In this document: positions 7,218 to 14,724 of the stretch, in pieces
How the letters are laid out: each line of letters opens with the position of its first letter
How positions within the stretch are numbered: position 1 is the stretch's first letter
NCBI GenBank assembly: GCA_945483525.1
Contig: CALYRV010000035.1
Location: 1 to 16,083 of the forward strand
Direction: 5' to 3'
Length of the DNA: 16,083 nucleotides
Source of the DNA: an uncultured Verrucomicrobiota bacterium
GTDB lineage: Bacteria > Verrucomicrobiota > Kiritimatiellia > RFP12 > UBA1067
Notes under the pieces: generated by a model
Database searches by the model: none
The model's input: only the letters and a program-made list of their open reading frames with translations
What the model was told of the DNA's origin: nothing
Position numbers and translations under genes: made by a program

Positions 7218-7702
7218 TAGAACCCAGCCGCGTCGAGCGCCGCATCGAGCGCCGCCTGATCAACTGTCGTCGCCGGAGTAAGCGCCTTCGGATCGTAGAG
7301 CTTGATCATCCGGACCGCACCCACCATAGCAACCGTCGTCGTCAAGTTCGCGAACTGAAGGAGCTTGTCGCTGACGCGGATGCGGCCCTGACAATCAAGA
7401 GTAAGCTGGTCAGAGTTAGCACCGATCGTGAGATACGCCGCGTTAGCCGCCGGATCAAAGAGCGCCTTCTCGCGGAGTTTCTCGAGACGCGATTCCATCT
7501 CACCCGGAGGCAGGACGTTCACGCACTTCTCCTTACGGTCGGGCATAACATAGACGTATGCAGGGTCACCCATCGCAGCGCGCCACTCACTAGGAATCGT
7601 GAAGCGCTTCTTCGGGTCCAGCGCGTAATCACGACGCCCCACGAGGACGCCGGATACGGCTTTTGTCGACTCTGCGACACTCTGTTTGCCTACCTTTGAC
7701 AT
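7217..7702 (-). CDS. mraZ: Transcriptional regulator MraZ
   Basis: MraZ is the DNA-binding first gene of dcw clusters and represses its own promoter in species where it was tested. The 161-aa protein has two SpoVT-AbrB-like halves: GRRDYALDPKKRFTIPSEWRA near residues 23-43 and LDCQGRIRVSDKLLQFANL near 101-119, the second with the DxQGRI-type motif. The N-terminus (MSKVGKQSVAESTKAV) and the C-terminal Ala/Asp tail extend beyond the core, making it slightly longer than the usual 140-150 aa. The ATG at 7702 has no Shine-Dalgarno sequence and lies about 5 bases from the predicted transcription start. Three GTGT boxes overlap its promoter. Confidence 0.93.
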   Translation of the reverse strand: MSKVGKQSVAESTKAVSGVLVGRRDYALDPKKRFTIPSEWRAAMGDPAYVYVMPDRKEKCVNVLPPGEMESRLEKLREKALFDPAANAAYLTIGANSDQLTLDCQGRIRVSDKLLQFANLTTTVAMVGAVRMIKLYDPKALTPATTVDQAALDAALDAAGF

Positions 7703-7706
7703 TTTC

Positions 7707-7732
7707 TGACACTATTATACACTACTTGACAC
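7707..7732 (-). promoter_or_regulatory. Putative MraZ boxes: three GTGT direct repeats spaced by 10 bp
   Basis: On the minus strand GTGTCA (7732-7727), GTGTAT (7722-7717) and GTGTCA (7712-7707) recur with an exact 10-base period, one helical turn. Known MraZ sites are direct GTG-containing repeats with about 10-bp spacing in front of mraZ. Here they cover the spacer, the -10 box and the start site, a position that suits repression. Confidence 0.7.
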
Positions 7733-7743
7733 CTAATCGTCAA
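7714..7743 (-). promoter_or_regulatory. mraZ / dcw promoter
   Basis: TTGACG (7743-7738), an 18-base spacer and a perfect TATAAT (7719-7714) on the minus strand. A run of A- and T-tracts directly upstream (about 7744-7780) could act as an UP element. The predicted start near 7707 leaves only about 5 leader bases before the mraZ ATG. Confidence 0.8.
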
Positions 7744-7793
7744 TAGTCTTTTTTCAAAAAGTTTTTCATTATTTTTCGACCCCTGATCTTGGA

Positions 7794-7815
7794 GGTGGGG
7801 TGCCATCGCCCCACC
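7794..7815. repeat. 7-bp inverted repeat, role unknown
   Basis: GGTGGGG and CCCCACC flank the 8-base loop tgccatcg. It lies in the 307-base gene-free stretch 7703-8009, between the terminator-like hairpin at 7956-7985 and the mraZ promoter. No T-run follows on either strand, so a terminator role is doubtful; the remaining bases of this stretch show nothing I recognise. Confidence 0.35.
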
Positions 7816-7955
7816 ATGAAATCGACGCGGAACAGATTCAACACTCCTGCCACATCTATGCTGATTGCCAAATCAAGTCCGTCTTATAGTCATCAAGATC
7901 CCGACAATCAAGAAGATGATGAAGTAAGACTATTTCTCAACCGATCACGAACAAC

Positions 7956-7985
7956 AAAGGACCTCGCCGTCCGGCGAGGTCCTTT
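7956..7985 (-). terminator. Terminator hairpin after hsdR
   Basis: A perfect 13-bp stem (AAAGGACCTCGCC with its complement) closes a 4-base loop, starting 24 bases after the hsdR stop. On the minus strand the stem is followed by TTTGTTGTT, a weak T-rich tail. The A-start/T-end stem would also work on the plus strand. It separates the restriction locus from the mraZ promoter. Confidence 0.75.
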
Positions 7986-8009
7986 GCATTATCGAGCAGT
8001 AGCAAAAAA

Positions 8010-11000
8010 TCATGCGATCAGGCCTTTATACCGATCGAAAAGAATCTGGAGTTTAGCGACGACCGCCTGCTTCTTCTCCTCGCGGTTACTGCCGCCGCCG
8101 AAGCGCGACATCGGCGGCAGAATGAGATCGACGTCGGTGCCAGTGGTCTTGAGGAAACCGTCGCGCAATGCGCCATCGAAAAACGCGACGGACTCGTCGT
8201 GCTTCAAATTCTCTTCGACAATCAACGCCTCCAGGTCGCGGCCCTTCTGCTCTCTGACGAACGCCATCCATTGCTCCTCGACACTTCCCTCAGCGTTGAC
8301 GCTCGCGATGAACGCTTCAATCAGCTCTCGCTTCGACCGAAGCTCCAACGAACTCCCGATCGCCTTGTCGATGGCACCCTTTACGGACTTGTCCTTGCAG
8401 TTCTCCTTATGATACCTCGCCACCAGCATCAGGATGTAATCGATGTTGACCTCGACCTGTCGCACCAGCTCCATCTCGAAGACGACATCGTCGGTAATGG
8501 ACTCCTTCTCCACCTTTGCATGGTCACGGTAGCGTCCGTACATATCGATGTAAACGCTCTGATAATCCTGCAGATCGCGATCAGCAAGAATGCCCTTGTC
8601 GGCGAAATCGTCGAACGAGGACAGCAAGTTACGCATCTTCAGTATCTTACCCCACAGGGCGATGAAATCCTTCTCCGCCTTTTCCCCGGTGATCGGTTCG
8701 CCCAACGGGAAGATCGCGATCAGATCGGCGATCAGGTCCTTGTAGCCCTTCACGCGCTTGCCGTTTTCGTCGGTATAGCCGTTGTAGTATTCGTCAAAGG
8801 TGCGGATAAGCACGATACCTGCGGCATCCTTGTCACCGAAAAGTCCGATGGCCTCGTCCGTCTGCTGCTGCAGGTCGCGGAAGCAGACGATGTTGCCGAA
8901 CGTCTTGACCGAATTCAGGATGCGGTTCGTACGCGAAAACGCCTGGATGAGTCCGTGCATCCTCAGGTTCTTATCGACCCACAGCGTATTTAGCGTCGTC
9001 GCGTCGAATCCGGTCAAGAACATATTGACGACGATCAGGATATCGATCTCGCGGTTCTTGACCCGCATCGACAGATCGCGGTAATAATTCTGAAACGCCT
9101 CACCGTTCGTCGAGAAGCTGACATCGAACGTCCGATTGTAGTCGCCAATCGCCGACTCGAGGAAATCACGGCTCGCCTGCGGCAACTCGCTCGGATCACC
9201 ACCGGCATCAAGCGAACCGTCCTCAGGATCATCCTCGTTCGCGCAATAGGTGAAGATCGTCGCGACCTTGAGCTTGCTTCCGCCCTCGGCCATCTGCCGC
9301 TTGAACTCGTCGTAATACTTCATCGCGGCGGGAATGGACGCGCAGGCGAGAATGGAATTGAAGCCGAACTTCTTGACGCCCTTGACCGTATAGGCCTTCG
9401 AACGGTAGGTCTTGGCATCGAAATTCTCAAGGATGTAACGGACCACGCTCGCGATGCGCTTCTGATCCAGCATCGCCTCCTCGGTGTCGATGACGCGCAC
9501 CTTCTTGTCGAGCTTCTCTTCCTTCTGCTTGAGCGTATTGACCGTCGCGATCCTGAACGGAAGCACATTCCCGTCGCGAATGGCGTCGACAATCGTATAG
9601 GCGTGAAGCTGATCGCCGAAGGCCTGCGCGGTAGTCCGCAGGAGCGCATTACCGCCCATTCCCGCGTTGACTGCGAAAATCGGCGTTCCGGTGAAGCCGA
9701 AGATATGGTAGTTCCTGAAGGTCCGGGTGATCTTCTGATGCAGCTCGCCGAACTGACTGCGATGACATTCGTCAAAGATGATGACACACCGCTTGGCGTA
9801 GACACCATGCGACTGATTGCGCGAAACGAGAACACCGAGCTTCTGAATCGTCGTGATGATGATCTTCGCATTCGGATCGTCAAGCTGCGCTTCCAGGATC
9901 TTCGTCGAAGTATTCGAATTCGCCGCGCCCTTCTCGAATCGGTCGTATTCCTTGATCGTCTGATAGTCGAGATCGCTGCGATCCACCACGAAGAGCACCT
10001 TGTCGATTCCCCCCATGTGCGAGGCGAGGATGGCGGTCTTGAAAGAGGTGAGCGTCTTGCCCGAACCGGTCGTGTGCCAGATATAGCCGCCGCCCTTCGT
10101 CGATCCCATCCACTTCTGATTGCCAGCGACAAGAATACGGTTCAAGATGCGCTCGGTCGCGGCAATCTGATAGGGACGCATCACCAGCAGCTTGCGATCG
10201 GTATCGAAGACGCAGTAGCGGGTGAGGATGTTCAGCAGAACATGCTTCGAGAAGAAGGTCTTGGCGAAATCGACTAGATCGGCGATCGTGCGATTCGCCG
10301 CATCGGCCCACCAGCTCGTGAACTCGAAGGAGTTAGAGGTCATGCGGCGCGCGTTTCCGCCGCGGCGCATCGTCTCACGCTGCACCTCATTGATGTAACT
10401 GAGGCGCGTCGTATTGGAATAGTATTTGGTATGCGTACCGTTGGAGATCACGAAAAGCTGAACATACTCGAAAAGACCCGTGCCGGACCAGAAGCTGTCG
10501 CGTCCGTAGCGGCGGATCTGATTGAAGGCCTCTTTAATCGCAACCCCGCGGCGCTTCAACTCGATGTGAACGAGCGGTAAGCCATTCACTAAAACGGTAA
10601 CATCATAGCGACAGTTTCTATGTTCACTAGAATCTCTAGAATCACTAGAACTTCTAGAATAACTAGCCTCATACTGGTTAATAACTTGCAAAAAGTTATT
10701 GTGAACATTGCTCTTGTCGATAAGCTTCAGGTTCTTGAAGGTGCCGTCATCACGATCCAACACCTGAACGAAGTCCTCCTGGATCTTCGTCGTCTTCTCC
10801 ACAATGCCGTCCTTATCGTTGGCGAGCTTCTCCGTGAAGAACCGTTCCCATTCGCGGTCGGTGAACTTAATGCGATTGAGCTTTTCGAGCTGAGCGCGCA
10901 GATTCGAAATCAGCTCCTTCTCGGACTTGATAGCGAGATACTCATAGCCCTGACCTTCGAGAATCGCGATAAACCGCTTCTCCAACGCCGCCTCGCTCTC

Positions 11001-11087
11001 ATACAGAAGCGAATTCTGCTTCTCCGGTTCATAGCTCCCTACGACCGTGTACTTGTCCGTCTCGGCAACCAGAGTAAAATCGTTCAT
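8010..11087 (-). CDS. hsdR: Type I restriction enzyme R subunit (HsdR), type IC-like
   Basis: HsdR is the ATP-driven translocase and nuclease of the type I complex and cleaves unmethylated DNA far from the recognition site. The 1025-aa protein shows the nuclease core YDVTVLVNGLPLVHIELK (Asp 162, Glu 176, Lys 178; PD-(D/E)xK) with NQIRRY following, then helicase motifs: HTTGSGKT (Lys 344), FDECHRSQ (Asp 439), FTGTPI, and IVVNMFLTGFDATTLN with QAFSRTNR. The C-terminal helical domain is complete. Its ATG overlaps the hsdS stop in TAATG, so translation is probably coupled. Residues about 140-157 (Ser/Arg/Asp-rich) are encoded by a period-9 DNA array just before the nuclease strand; all catalytic residues are kept, so I expect an active protein. 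A hairpin terminator follows. Confidence 0.96.
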   Translation of the reverse strand: MNDFTLVAETDKYTVVGSYEPEKQNSLLYESEAALEKRFIAILEGQGYEYLAIKSEKELISNLRAQLEKLNRIKFTDREWERFFTEKLANDKDGIVEKTTKIQEDFVQVLDRDDGTFKNLKLIDKSNVHNNFLQVINQYEASYSRSSSDSRDSSEHRNCRYDVTVLVNGLPLVHIELKRRGVAIKEAFNQIRRYGRDSFWSGTGLFEYVQLFVISNGTHTKYYSNTTRLSYINEVQRETMRRGGNARRMTSNSFEFTSWWADAANRTIADLVDFAKTFFSKHVLLNILTRYCVFDTDRKLLVMRPYQIAATERILNRILVAGNQKWMGSTKGGGYIWHTTGSGKTLTSFKTAILASHMGGIDKVLFVVDRSDLDYQTIKEYDRFEKGAANSNTSTKILEAQLDDPNAKIIITTIQKLGVLVSRNQSHGVYAKRCVIIFDECHRSQFGELHQKITRTFRNYHIFGFTGTPIFAVNAGMGGNALLRTTAQAFGDQLHAYTIVDAIRDGNVLPFRIATVNTLKQKEEKLDKKVRVIDTEEAMLDQKRIASVVRYILENFDAKTYRSKAYTVKGVKKFGFNSILACASIPAAMKYYDEFKRQMAEGGSKLKVATIFTYCANEDDPEDGSLDAGGDPSELPQASRDFLESAIGDYNRTFDVSFSTNGEAFQNYYRDLSMRVKNREIDILIVVNMFLTGFDATTLNTLWVDKNLRMHGLIQAFSRTNRILNSVKTFGNIVCFRDLQQQTDEAIGLFGDKDAAGIVLIRTFDEYYNGYTDENGKRVKGYKDLIADLIAIFPLGEPITGEKAEKDFIALWGKILKMRNLLSSFDDFADKGILADRDLQDYQSVYIDMYGRYRDHAKVEKESITDDVVFEMELVRQVEVNIDYILMLVARYHKENCKDKSVKGAIDKAIGSSLELRSKRELIEAFIASVNAEGSVEEQWMAFVREQKGRDLEALIVEENLKHDESVAFFDGALRDGFLKTTGTDVDLILPPMSRFGGGSNREEKKQAVVAKLQILFDRYKGLIA
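10618..10671. repeat. CTAG-based period-9 array, six units, in hsdR
   Basis: CTAG occurs at 10627, 10636, 10645, 10654 and 10663, exactly 9 bases apart, preceded by a decayed ctatgttca unit; the consensus unit is ctagaatct. The 54 bases preserve the frame and encode tripeptides of the type S-(R/S)-(S/D). Of the three coding-strand frames, one would read TAG in every unit; the gene uses an open one. Confidence 0.88.
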
Positions 11088-12259
11088 TATCCCGCCCTCT
11101 TGAATGACAGCAATTTGTCGCGATAGTATTCGTATTGTTTCTTCCTCGCGGCGATTTCCGCCGGCAATCCGCTCGTCAGGTCATTGCAGAGCTTGTCGAA
11201 CCGATCGAGAATCTTCACAATCCGCTCCTGCTCGGCGAGAGGAGGAAGTGGTATACGCATGTTCTCAACATTCTGTCTATCTAATGTTGGAATTCCAGCA
11301 ACTCTAACACGCGATTTCAATTCTCCCTCTCTTCCCTGCAAAAGGTAATATAAAAATTTACTTTTTACTACATCGGTATGCGACAAACAAAAGCAACCAT
11401 CCGAAGACCAAAATTCCTTCTCACAATATCCAACCGTCCCAGCTGACGCTCCAACGTTTATAATCATTACCGTCTCACTCGGCCTATTCGCTTTATTGAA
11501 ATAGCCAAGAGGATCAAGGCCGCCATGAAATACAGGATATTGATATTCACTTGATAACATACTCTTTGTTAATCGCTTTCCGCGCAACACCTCAACAATC
11601 CCTCCAAGCGTTAACCATTCAAATGTACCCCCCCCCGTGAAATTCAGCAACTTATCGCGATAATGCTCATATTGCTTCTTTCGCTTCTCGAGCTCCGCTG
11701 TCAGCTCCGCTGTCAGTAGCGCGAACTTGTCGAGTACCTCGACAACTTCGCGCTGTATTTCTAACGGGGGAACAGGAATAAGCAAATCAAGAACCTTTAC
11801 CATATCTGGATGTTTAATTCCCGATCCGCGATAAAACGAACCTATCAACTCTTTGCTACTCTCCATAAAGTAGTAAAGATACTTGTTATCTAACACCTTC
11901 GTGTCTCTCGAAGTTGCAATACGATTATCTGCCGTCAGAAACTTCCCCTTGTAATACTGAACATTTGGATTGCCGCCCCAAGGTATTGTAACGACCTCCC
12001 CCTCAGATATCAACTCACCCGCCTTTTCTTCCGTCGTAAACAGATTTGTCGAACTCGTCGTTAAGAGTTTAACCGTACCACCATCTACCATCAACGGCTT
12101 AAGATCATTAGCAAGAAGATAATTATACTTAATGATCTTCGGCTGCTTCTCCCTATCAACGGCATTAAACTTTTTATCCCAATAGGTTACCGACCAAAGC
12201 GGCTTATACTCCACCCCATTCGGGCAGAGCTTTTTCAAGAGTTGTTCGATCTTGCTCAT
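11087..12259 (-). CDS. hsdS: Type I specificity subunit (HsdS), two TRDs, putatively phase-variable
   Basis: HsdS chooses the DNA target for the modification and restriction complex. I chose ATG at 12259 (MSKIEQLLKKLCPNGVEYKPL, the usual family start, 390 aa) with AAAGGTGG upstream. The layout is TRD1 (about residues 20-160), conserved region 1 ending RKKQYEHYRDKLLNF, TRD2 (about 212-345), conserved region 2 ending RKKQYEYYRDKLLSF. The DNA for the two conserved ends (near 11102-11145 and 11641-11685) is also similar and could recombine. Two TAEL repeats occupy residues 183-190. A G9 tract at codons 208-211 divides the gene into its two halves. The TRD DNA is clearly more AT-rich than hsdM and hsdR, as expected for swapped recognition domains. 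A 127-base spacer, mostly period-9 array, separates it from the upstream gene. Confidence 0.95.
   Translation of the reverse strand: MSKIEQLLKKLCPNGVEYKPLWSVTYWDKKFNAVDREKQPKIIKYNYLLANDLKPLMVDGGTVKLLTTSSTNLFTTEEKAGELISEGEVVTIPWGGNPNVQYYKGKFLTADNRIATSRDTKVLDNKYLYYFMESSKELIGSFYRGSGIKHPDMVKVLDLLIPVPPLEIQREVVEVLDKFALLTAELTAELEKRKKQYEHYRDKLLNFTGGGTFEWLTLGGIVEVLRGKRLTKSMLSSEYQYPVFHGGLDPLGYFNKANRPSETVMIINVGASAGTVGYCEKEFWSSDGCFCLSHTDVVKSKFLYYLLQGREGELKSRVRVAGIPTLDRQNVENMRIPLPPLAEQERIVKILDRFDKLCNDLTSGLPAEIAARKKQYEYYRDKLLSFKRAG
11628..11636 (-). repeat. hsdS: G9 homopolymer tract in hsdS (candidate phase-variation switch)
   Basis: Nine C on the plus strand, nine G in the coding strand, read as Thr-Gly-Gly-Gly between conserved region 1 and TRD2. 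The sequenced length keeps the full frame. With 8 G the frame runs about seven codons to TAA; with 10 G about five codons to TGA. Either slip leaves a 213-215 aa HsdS containing TRD1 and one conserved region. Confidence 0.85.
11691..11714 (-). repeat. hsdS: Two tandem 12-bp units encoding TAEL in HsdS
   Basis: agctccgctgtc occurs twice back to back on the plus strand and encodes the TAEL-TAEL stretch at residues 183-190 of conserved region 1. In EcoR124-type enzymes the number of TAEL units (two or three) sets the non-specific spacer of the target (6 or 7 bp). Confidence 0.9.
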
Positions 12260-12277
12260 GCGGCCCACCTTTCGCTA

Positions 12278-12367
12278 CTAATGGCTCTAGTGATTCTAGT
12301 TTTCCTAGTGGTTCTAGGGTTTCTATAGCTTCTAGAACAACTAGAACTTCCAGCCCCTATAGAAAAC
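12278..12367. repeat. CTAG-based period-9 array, about ten units, upstream of hsdS
   Basis: CTAG at 12287, 12296, 12305, 12314, 12332 and 12341 with decayed copies (ctat, ccag, ctaa) in register between and around them. It fills most of the 127-base gap between the four-helix-bundle gene and hsdS. The units here are more T-rich (ctagtgatt, ctagtggtt) at one end and ctagaac-like at the other. Confidence 0.85.
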
Positions 12368-12386
12368 CCTGTATCTCCGCCCTTAA

Positions 12387-13118
12387 TCATCGCGCCCCGC
12401 CTTTCACCGCAGCGAGTTCGCGCCTGAGGCTAGCGTTCTCGCTCTTGAGCCGCGCGACTTCCGCCTTGAGCGCGGCGATCTCCTCGTTCTGCGTCTGGCG
12501 GCGCCCGAGGCGCGCGGCGGTCATGCGCTCGCGAATGCCGCCGTTCTCGGTGAAGTCGGCCTCCTTCTTCTCGAGAAATGTCGACATCATCTTGTCGACC
12601 ATGTGGCAAAGCGTATTCGCGCAGTTCGCCAGCTCCTCGTCAGTCCACTTTCCGAAGAACTGCTGATAGTCGGCGAGATCATTATGCCCGCGGCAGAATT
12701 TCAAGAGTCCGTCATAGCGCGGATGCTTCGCATCCCAGAGCGCGAGCTCATGCCGCCGGAGATAATCGAGATAATCCTCCTTTAGCTCCTTCAGGCTCGC
12801 GCGCGCGACATTCAGGAGCTTCAGCTCCATCTCGGTCGAGGTAACGCCGTCGGCGAAACCCTCGACGATATTCTGCTTGCCGCTCCTCGCGGCCTGAACC
12901 ATCTGATCGACCGTTCGGTCGCCATATTTCGGCAGAAACCGCTGGCAGAAGACATAGGTCAGCTGATCGATTACGACCATCTTCTTGTAAAAGTAGAGGT
13001 CTTCCCACTTCACCTGAGATCTCAAAACTCTTACCGGGCAGCTAGAATCTCTAGAATAACTAGAGCTTCTAGAATTCCTAGAATCGCTAGCCCCGCCAGA
13101 ATAGCCCGCCCCGCTCAT
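12387..13118 (-). CDS. Four-helix-bundle protein with C-terminal coiled coil, in the hsd operon
   Basis: The 243-aa product contains a core of the four-helix-bundle family related to proteins of 23S rRNA intervening sequences: [18 protein letters not shown], then the hallmark [18 protein letters not shown], then [25 protein letters not shown]. The C-terminus ([24 protein letters not shown]) has leucines and alanines in heptad spacing and should form a coiled coil. The molecular role of the family is unknown to me; I recall relatives beside type I restriction genes. The ATG overlaps the hsdM stop (ATGA) and AGGAG lies upstream, so its dose is probably tied to HsdM. The first 30 residues are a Ser/Arg/Asp-rich linker encoded by a period-9 array. 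Confidence 0.82.
   Translation of the reverse strand: MSGAGYSGGASDSRNSRSSSYSRDSSCPVRVLRSQVKWEDLYFYKKMVVIDQLTYVFCQRFLPKYGDRTVDQMVQAARSGKQNIVEGFADGVTSTEMELKLLNVARASLKELKEDYLDYLRRHELALWDAKHPRYDGLLKFCRGHNDLADYQQFFGKWTDEELANCANTLCHMVDKMMSTFLEKKEADFTENGGIRERMTAARLGRRQTQNEEIAALKAEVARLKSENASLRRELAAVKGGAR
13042..13104. repeat. CTAG-based period-9 array, seven units, at the 5' end of the four-helix-bundle gene
   Basis: CTAG at 13042, 13051, 13060, 13069, 13078 and 13087, each 9 bases apart, followed by a decayed ccagaatag. It begins within five codons of the start codon and encodes Ser/Arg/Asp/Asn-rich peptide in the same open frame as the hsdR array. Confidence 0.88.
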
Positions 13119-14674
13119 TCGCCGATCTCCTGAATGATCTTGTCGATCGCCTTTCTCAGTGCGCTCTCGCGCTCGACGATCTCGGCAAGCTCCGCGTTGA
13201 GCTTCTTGATATCGACCTTCTCGCGGGTATCCTCCTGCTCGACATAAGTCGAAACCGAAAGGTTGTAGTCATTCGCCGCGATATCATCGTGGTGAATAAG
13301 CGCCGCCCGATGCGCCGCGTCCTTGCGCTCGGCGAAAAGCTTCAGAACCGCCGCGATGTTCTCGTCGGTCAGCTTGTTGTTATTCGTGACCTTTACGCAT
13401 TCCTTGCTCGCATCGATGAAGAGCACGTCATTCCGCTTCTTGCCCTTCTTCAAGACCATGATGCAAGTCGCGATCGAAGTGCCGAAGAAGAGGTTGTCTG
13501 GCAGCTGAATGATCGTATCGACGAAGTTGTTGTCGACGAGATACTGGCGGATCTTCTGCTCCGCGCCGCCGCGATACATGATGCCGGGGAAACAGACGAT
13601 GGCCGCAGTGCCGTTCGGCGCAAGCCAGCTGAGAGCGTGCATCACGAAGGCGAGATCCGCCTTCGACTTCGGCGCCAGAACACCCGCGGGAGCAAAACGA
13701 GGATCGTTGATCAGCGTCGCGTTACCGTCGCCTTCCCACTTGATGGAATACGGCGGATTCGAGACCACCACCTCGAACGGCTGATCATCCCAATGCTGCG
13801 GATCGACCAGCGTATCTCCAAGCGCAATGTCGAATTTGTCGTAGTCGATATCATGAAGGAACATGTTGATACGGCAGAGATTGTAGGTGGTGATGTTCAC
13901 CTCCTGTCCGAAGAAGCCCTGCCGCACCTTGTCCTTGCCGAGGATCTTCGCCGCCTTCAGAAGCAGCGAACCCGATCCGCAGGCGGGGTCATATACCTTA
14001 TTGATCTCCTTCTTGTCACCGACCGCAAGCCGCGTCAGAAGTTCGCTTACCTCCTGCGGCGTGAAGAACTCGCCGCCCGACTTGCCGGCGTTCGAGGCAT
14101 ACATGCCCATCAGAAACTCATAGGCGTCGCCGAACGCGTCAATCGTGTTCGACTGATAATCGCCGAGCTTCATCTCGCCGACGCCGTTCATCAGCTTCAC
14201 CAGCCGCTCGTTGCGTTGGGCGACCGTATTGCCGAGCTTCTTCGAGTTGACGTCGATGTCGTCAAACAAACCCTTGAAATCGTCTTCGCTCTCAGTGCCG
14301 CGACTCGACTCTTCGATAGCACGGAAGATTCCCGCCAGACGCTCGTTCAGGTTCTCATCCTCTGCGGCGGTCTTGCGCACGTTCGCGAAAAGCTGACTCG
14401 GCAGGATGAAGAAGCCCTTGACCTTCACCAGGTCGTCCTTCGCGCCCTTCGCCTCCTTGTCCTTCAGTGTCGCGTAATCGAAGTCCCTGTTACCGGCATC
14501 CCACTCGCCCTTGTTGATATACGCCGCGAGATTCTCGGAAATATACCGATAGAACAGCATGCCCAGCACATACTGCTTGAAATCCCATCCGTCGACACTC
14601 CCGCGCAAGTCATTGGCGATCCCCCAGATCGTCCGATGCAACTCCGCACGCTCCTGTTCCTTATTTCCTGCCAT
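13115..14674 (-). CDS. hsdM: Type I N6-adenine methyltransferase (HsdM), type IC-like
   Basis: HsdM methylates adenine in the site chosen by HsdS and is needed for both modification and restriction. The 519-aa protein has the HsdM N-terminal helical domain ([17 protein letters not shown], close in wording to EcoR124 HsdM), SAM motif I DPACGSGS at about 229-236 and catalytic motif IV NPPY at 306-309. I chose ATG at 14674 ([12 protein letters not shown]); the frame is open further upstream, but GGAGA lies about 9 bases before this ATG and upstream residues do not resemble the family. A promoter lies just upstream, so it can be transcribed apart from the regulator. The stop overlaps the next gene in ATGA. 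Confidence 0.96.
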   Translation of the reverse strand: MAGNKEQERAELHRTIWGIANDLRGSVDGWDFKQYVLGMLFYRYISENLAAYINKGEWDAGNRDFDYATLKDKEAKGAKDDLVKVKGFFILPSQLFANVRKTAAEDENLNERLAGIFRAIEESSRGTESEDDFKGLFDDIDVNSKKLGNTVAQRNERLVKLMNGVGEMKLGDYQSNTIDAFGDAYEFLMGMYASNAGKSGGEFFTPQEVSELLTRLAVGDKKEINKVYDPACGSGSLLLKAAKILGKDKVRQGFFGQEVNITTYNLCRINMFLHDIDYDKFDIALGDTLVDPQHWDDQPFEVVVSNPPYSIKWEGDGNATLINDPRFAPAGVLAPKSKADLAFVMHALSWLAPNGTAAIVCFPGIMYRGGAEQKIRQYLVDNNFVDTIIQLPDNLFFGTSIATCIMVLKKGKKRNDVLFIDASKECVKVTNNNKLTDENIAAVLKLFAERKDAAHRAALIHHDDIAANDYNLSVSTYVEQEDTREKVDIKKLNAELAEIVERESALRKAIDKIIQEIGE

Positions 14675-14696
14675 TATGCTTTCTCCGATAACCAGT

Positions 14697-14724
14697 ATTA
14701 TATCAAACCTTTCATCACTGTCCC
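14697..14724 (-). promoter_or_regulatory. hsdM promoter
   Basis: On the minus strand GGGACA (14724-14719), a 16-base spacer and a perfect TATAAT (14702-14697). The start near 14690 gives a short leader that contains the GGAGA ribosome site. The -35 box overlaps the end of the RhuM remnant. Confidence 0.65.

Noticed and set aside
7789..8412. Plus-strand 207-codon frame starting in the intergenic region before hsdR
   Set aside because: About two thirds overlaps the hsdR 3' end in antisense, it runs through the terminator hairpin, and its sequence looks random.
8010..11087. hsdR as a pseudogene because of the repeat insertion
   Set aside because: The 54-base array keeps the frame and all nuclease and helicase motifs are present.
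10618..13104. The regularly spaced CTAG arrays as a CRISPR array
   Set aside because: The period is 9 bases with no spacers of 25-40 bases and no cas genes; these are simple tandem repeats.
12387..13118. Diversity-generating retroelement, because the four-helix-bundle protein resembles Avd
   Set aside because: No reverse transcriptase gene, no template/variable repeat pair and no adenine-biased variation are visible in the window.
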